From: JAAEQD01 sp964521815
Lineage (GTDB): Bacteria; Zixibacteria; MSB-5A5; UBA10806; 4484-95
Direction of reading: 5' to 3'
DNA: 5,801 bases
NCBI GenBank assembly: GCA_964521815.1
Contig: CAZFSN010000202.1
Location: forward strand, 1 to 5,801
This document shows, one piece after another, positions 5,765 through 5,801 of this stretch. The translations under genes and the position numbers were made by a program. Positions within the stretch are counted from its first letter, which is position 1; every line of letters begins with the position of its first letter. The notes beneath the pieces were generated by a model that saw only the letters and a program-made list of their open reading frames with translations, was not told the origin of the DNA and searched no databases.

Positions 5765-5801
5765 TGTCATTGCGAATCCCGCGTTAAGCGGGATGAAGCC
5801 G
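5765..5801 (+). repeat. Hairpin-forming intergenic repeat-like element, truncated by the window end
   Basis: The segment opens with TGTCATTGCGA and contains a perfect 7-base inverted repeat (ATCCCGC at 5776-5782, GCGGGAT at 5788-5794) around the 5-base loop GTTAA. From general knowledge, sequences beginning GTCATTGCGA followed by a C-rich/G-rich hairpin and GAAGC are abundant dispersed repeats in many bacterial genomes. There is no T-run after the stem, so it is not a standard intrinsic terminator. Only one copy is visible here. Confidence 0.5.

Noticed and set aside
5776..5794. Intrinsic terminator after the last receiver
   Set aside because: The 7-base GC-rich stem is good, but it is followed by GAAGCCG instead of T residues. 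A repeat element explains it better.

Overview
The window reads almost entirely in one direction (+ strand). It looks like a chromosomal segment of a Gram-negative, anaerobically respiring bacterium. Evidence for that is a membrane redox complex of the Hmc/Dsr/NrfCD kind, class III-like multihaem c cytochrome sequence, and a soluble PAS-type histidine kinase with stand-alone receiver proteins. This gene style is common in Desulfobacterota and in uncultured candidate phyla such as Zixibacteria. GC content appears intermediate and even throughout, with no sign of a recently transferred island. The taxonomic guess is weak because no rRNA or other marker gene is present.

Bases 1-3255 hold the redox module. 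It contains the 3' part of a NarI-like membrane cytochrome b subunit, a four-cluster [4Fe-4S] subunit with a C-terminal membrane anchor, and an unusual fusion of an NrfD/HybB-like quinone-interacting membrane protein to a periplasmic hexahaem cytochrome c domain. The three genes overlap or abut (ATGA overlap, then TAG directly followed by ATG), so they are almost certainly co-transcribed and translationally coupled. Together they would move electrons between the membrane quinone pool and periplasmic c-type haems. The NarI-like subunit gives a possible route to a further partner, perhaps encoded upstream of the window.

Bases 3302-5734 hold a regulatory module on the same strand: a soluble histidine kinase with two tandem, duplicated PAS domains, each carrying the same C-x10-C-x2-C cysteine pattern, followed by two short receiver-only response regulators. 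The first receiver has a charged helical tail. No DNA-binding output domain is present. The simplest hypothesis is that the kinase senses a redox or metal signal linked to the neighbouring electron-transfer complex and passes phosphate to the receivers, whose targets are not in the window.

The last 67 bases are non-coding. They contain a hairpin-forming motif that resembles a dispersed intergenic repeat and runs off the window edge. I found no tRNA, rRNA, CRISPR array, complete mobile element or convincing intrinsic terminator. No stretch longer than 300 bases lacks a gene.
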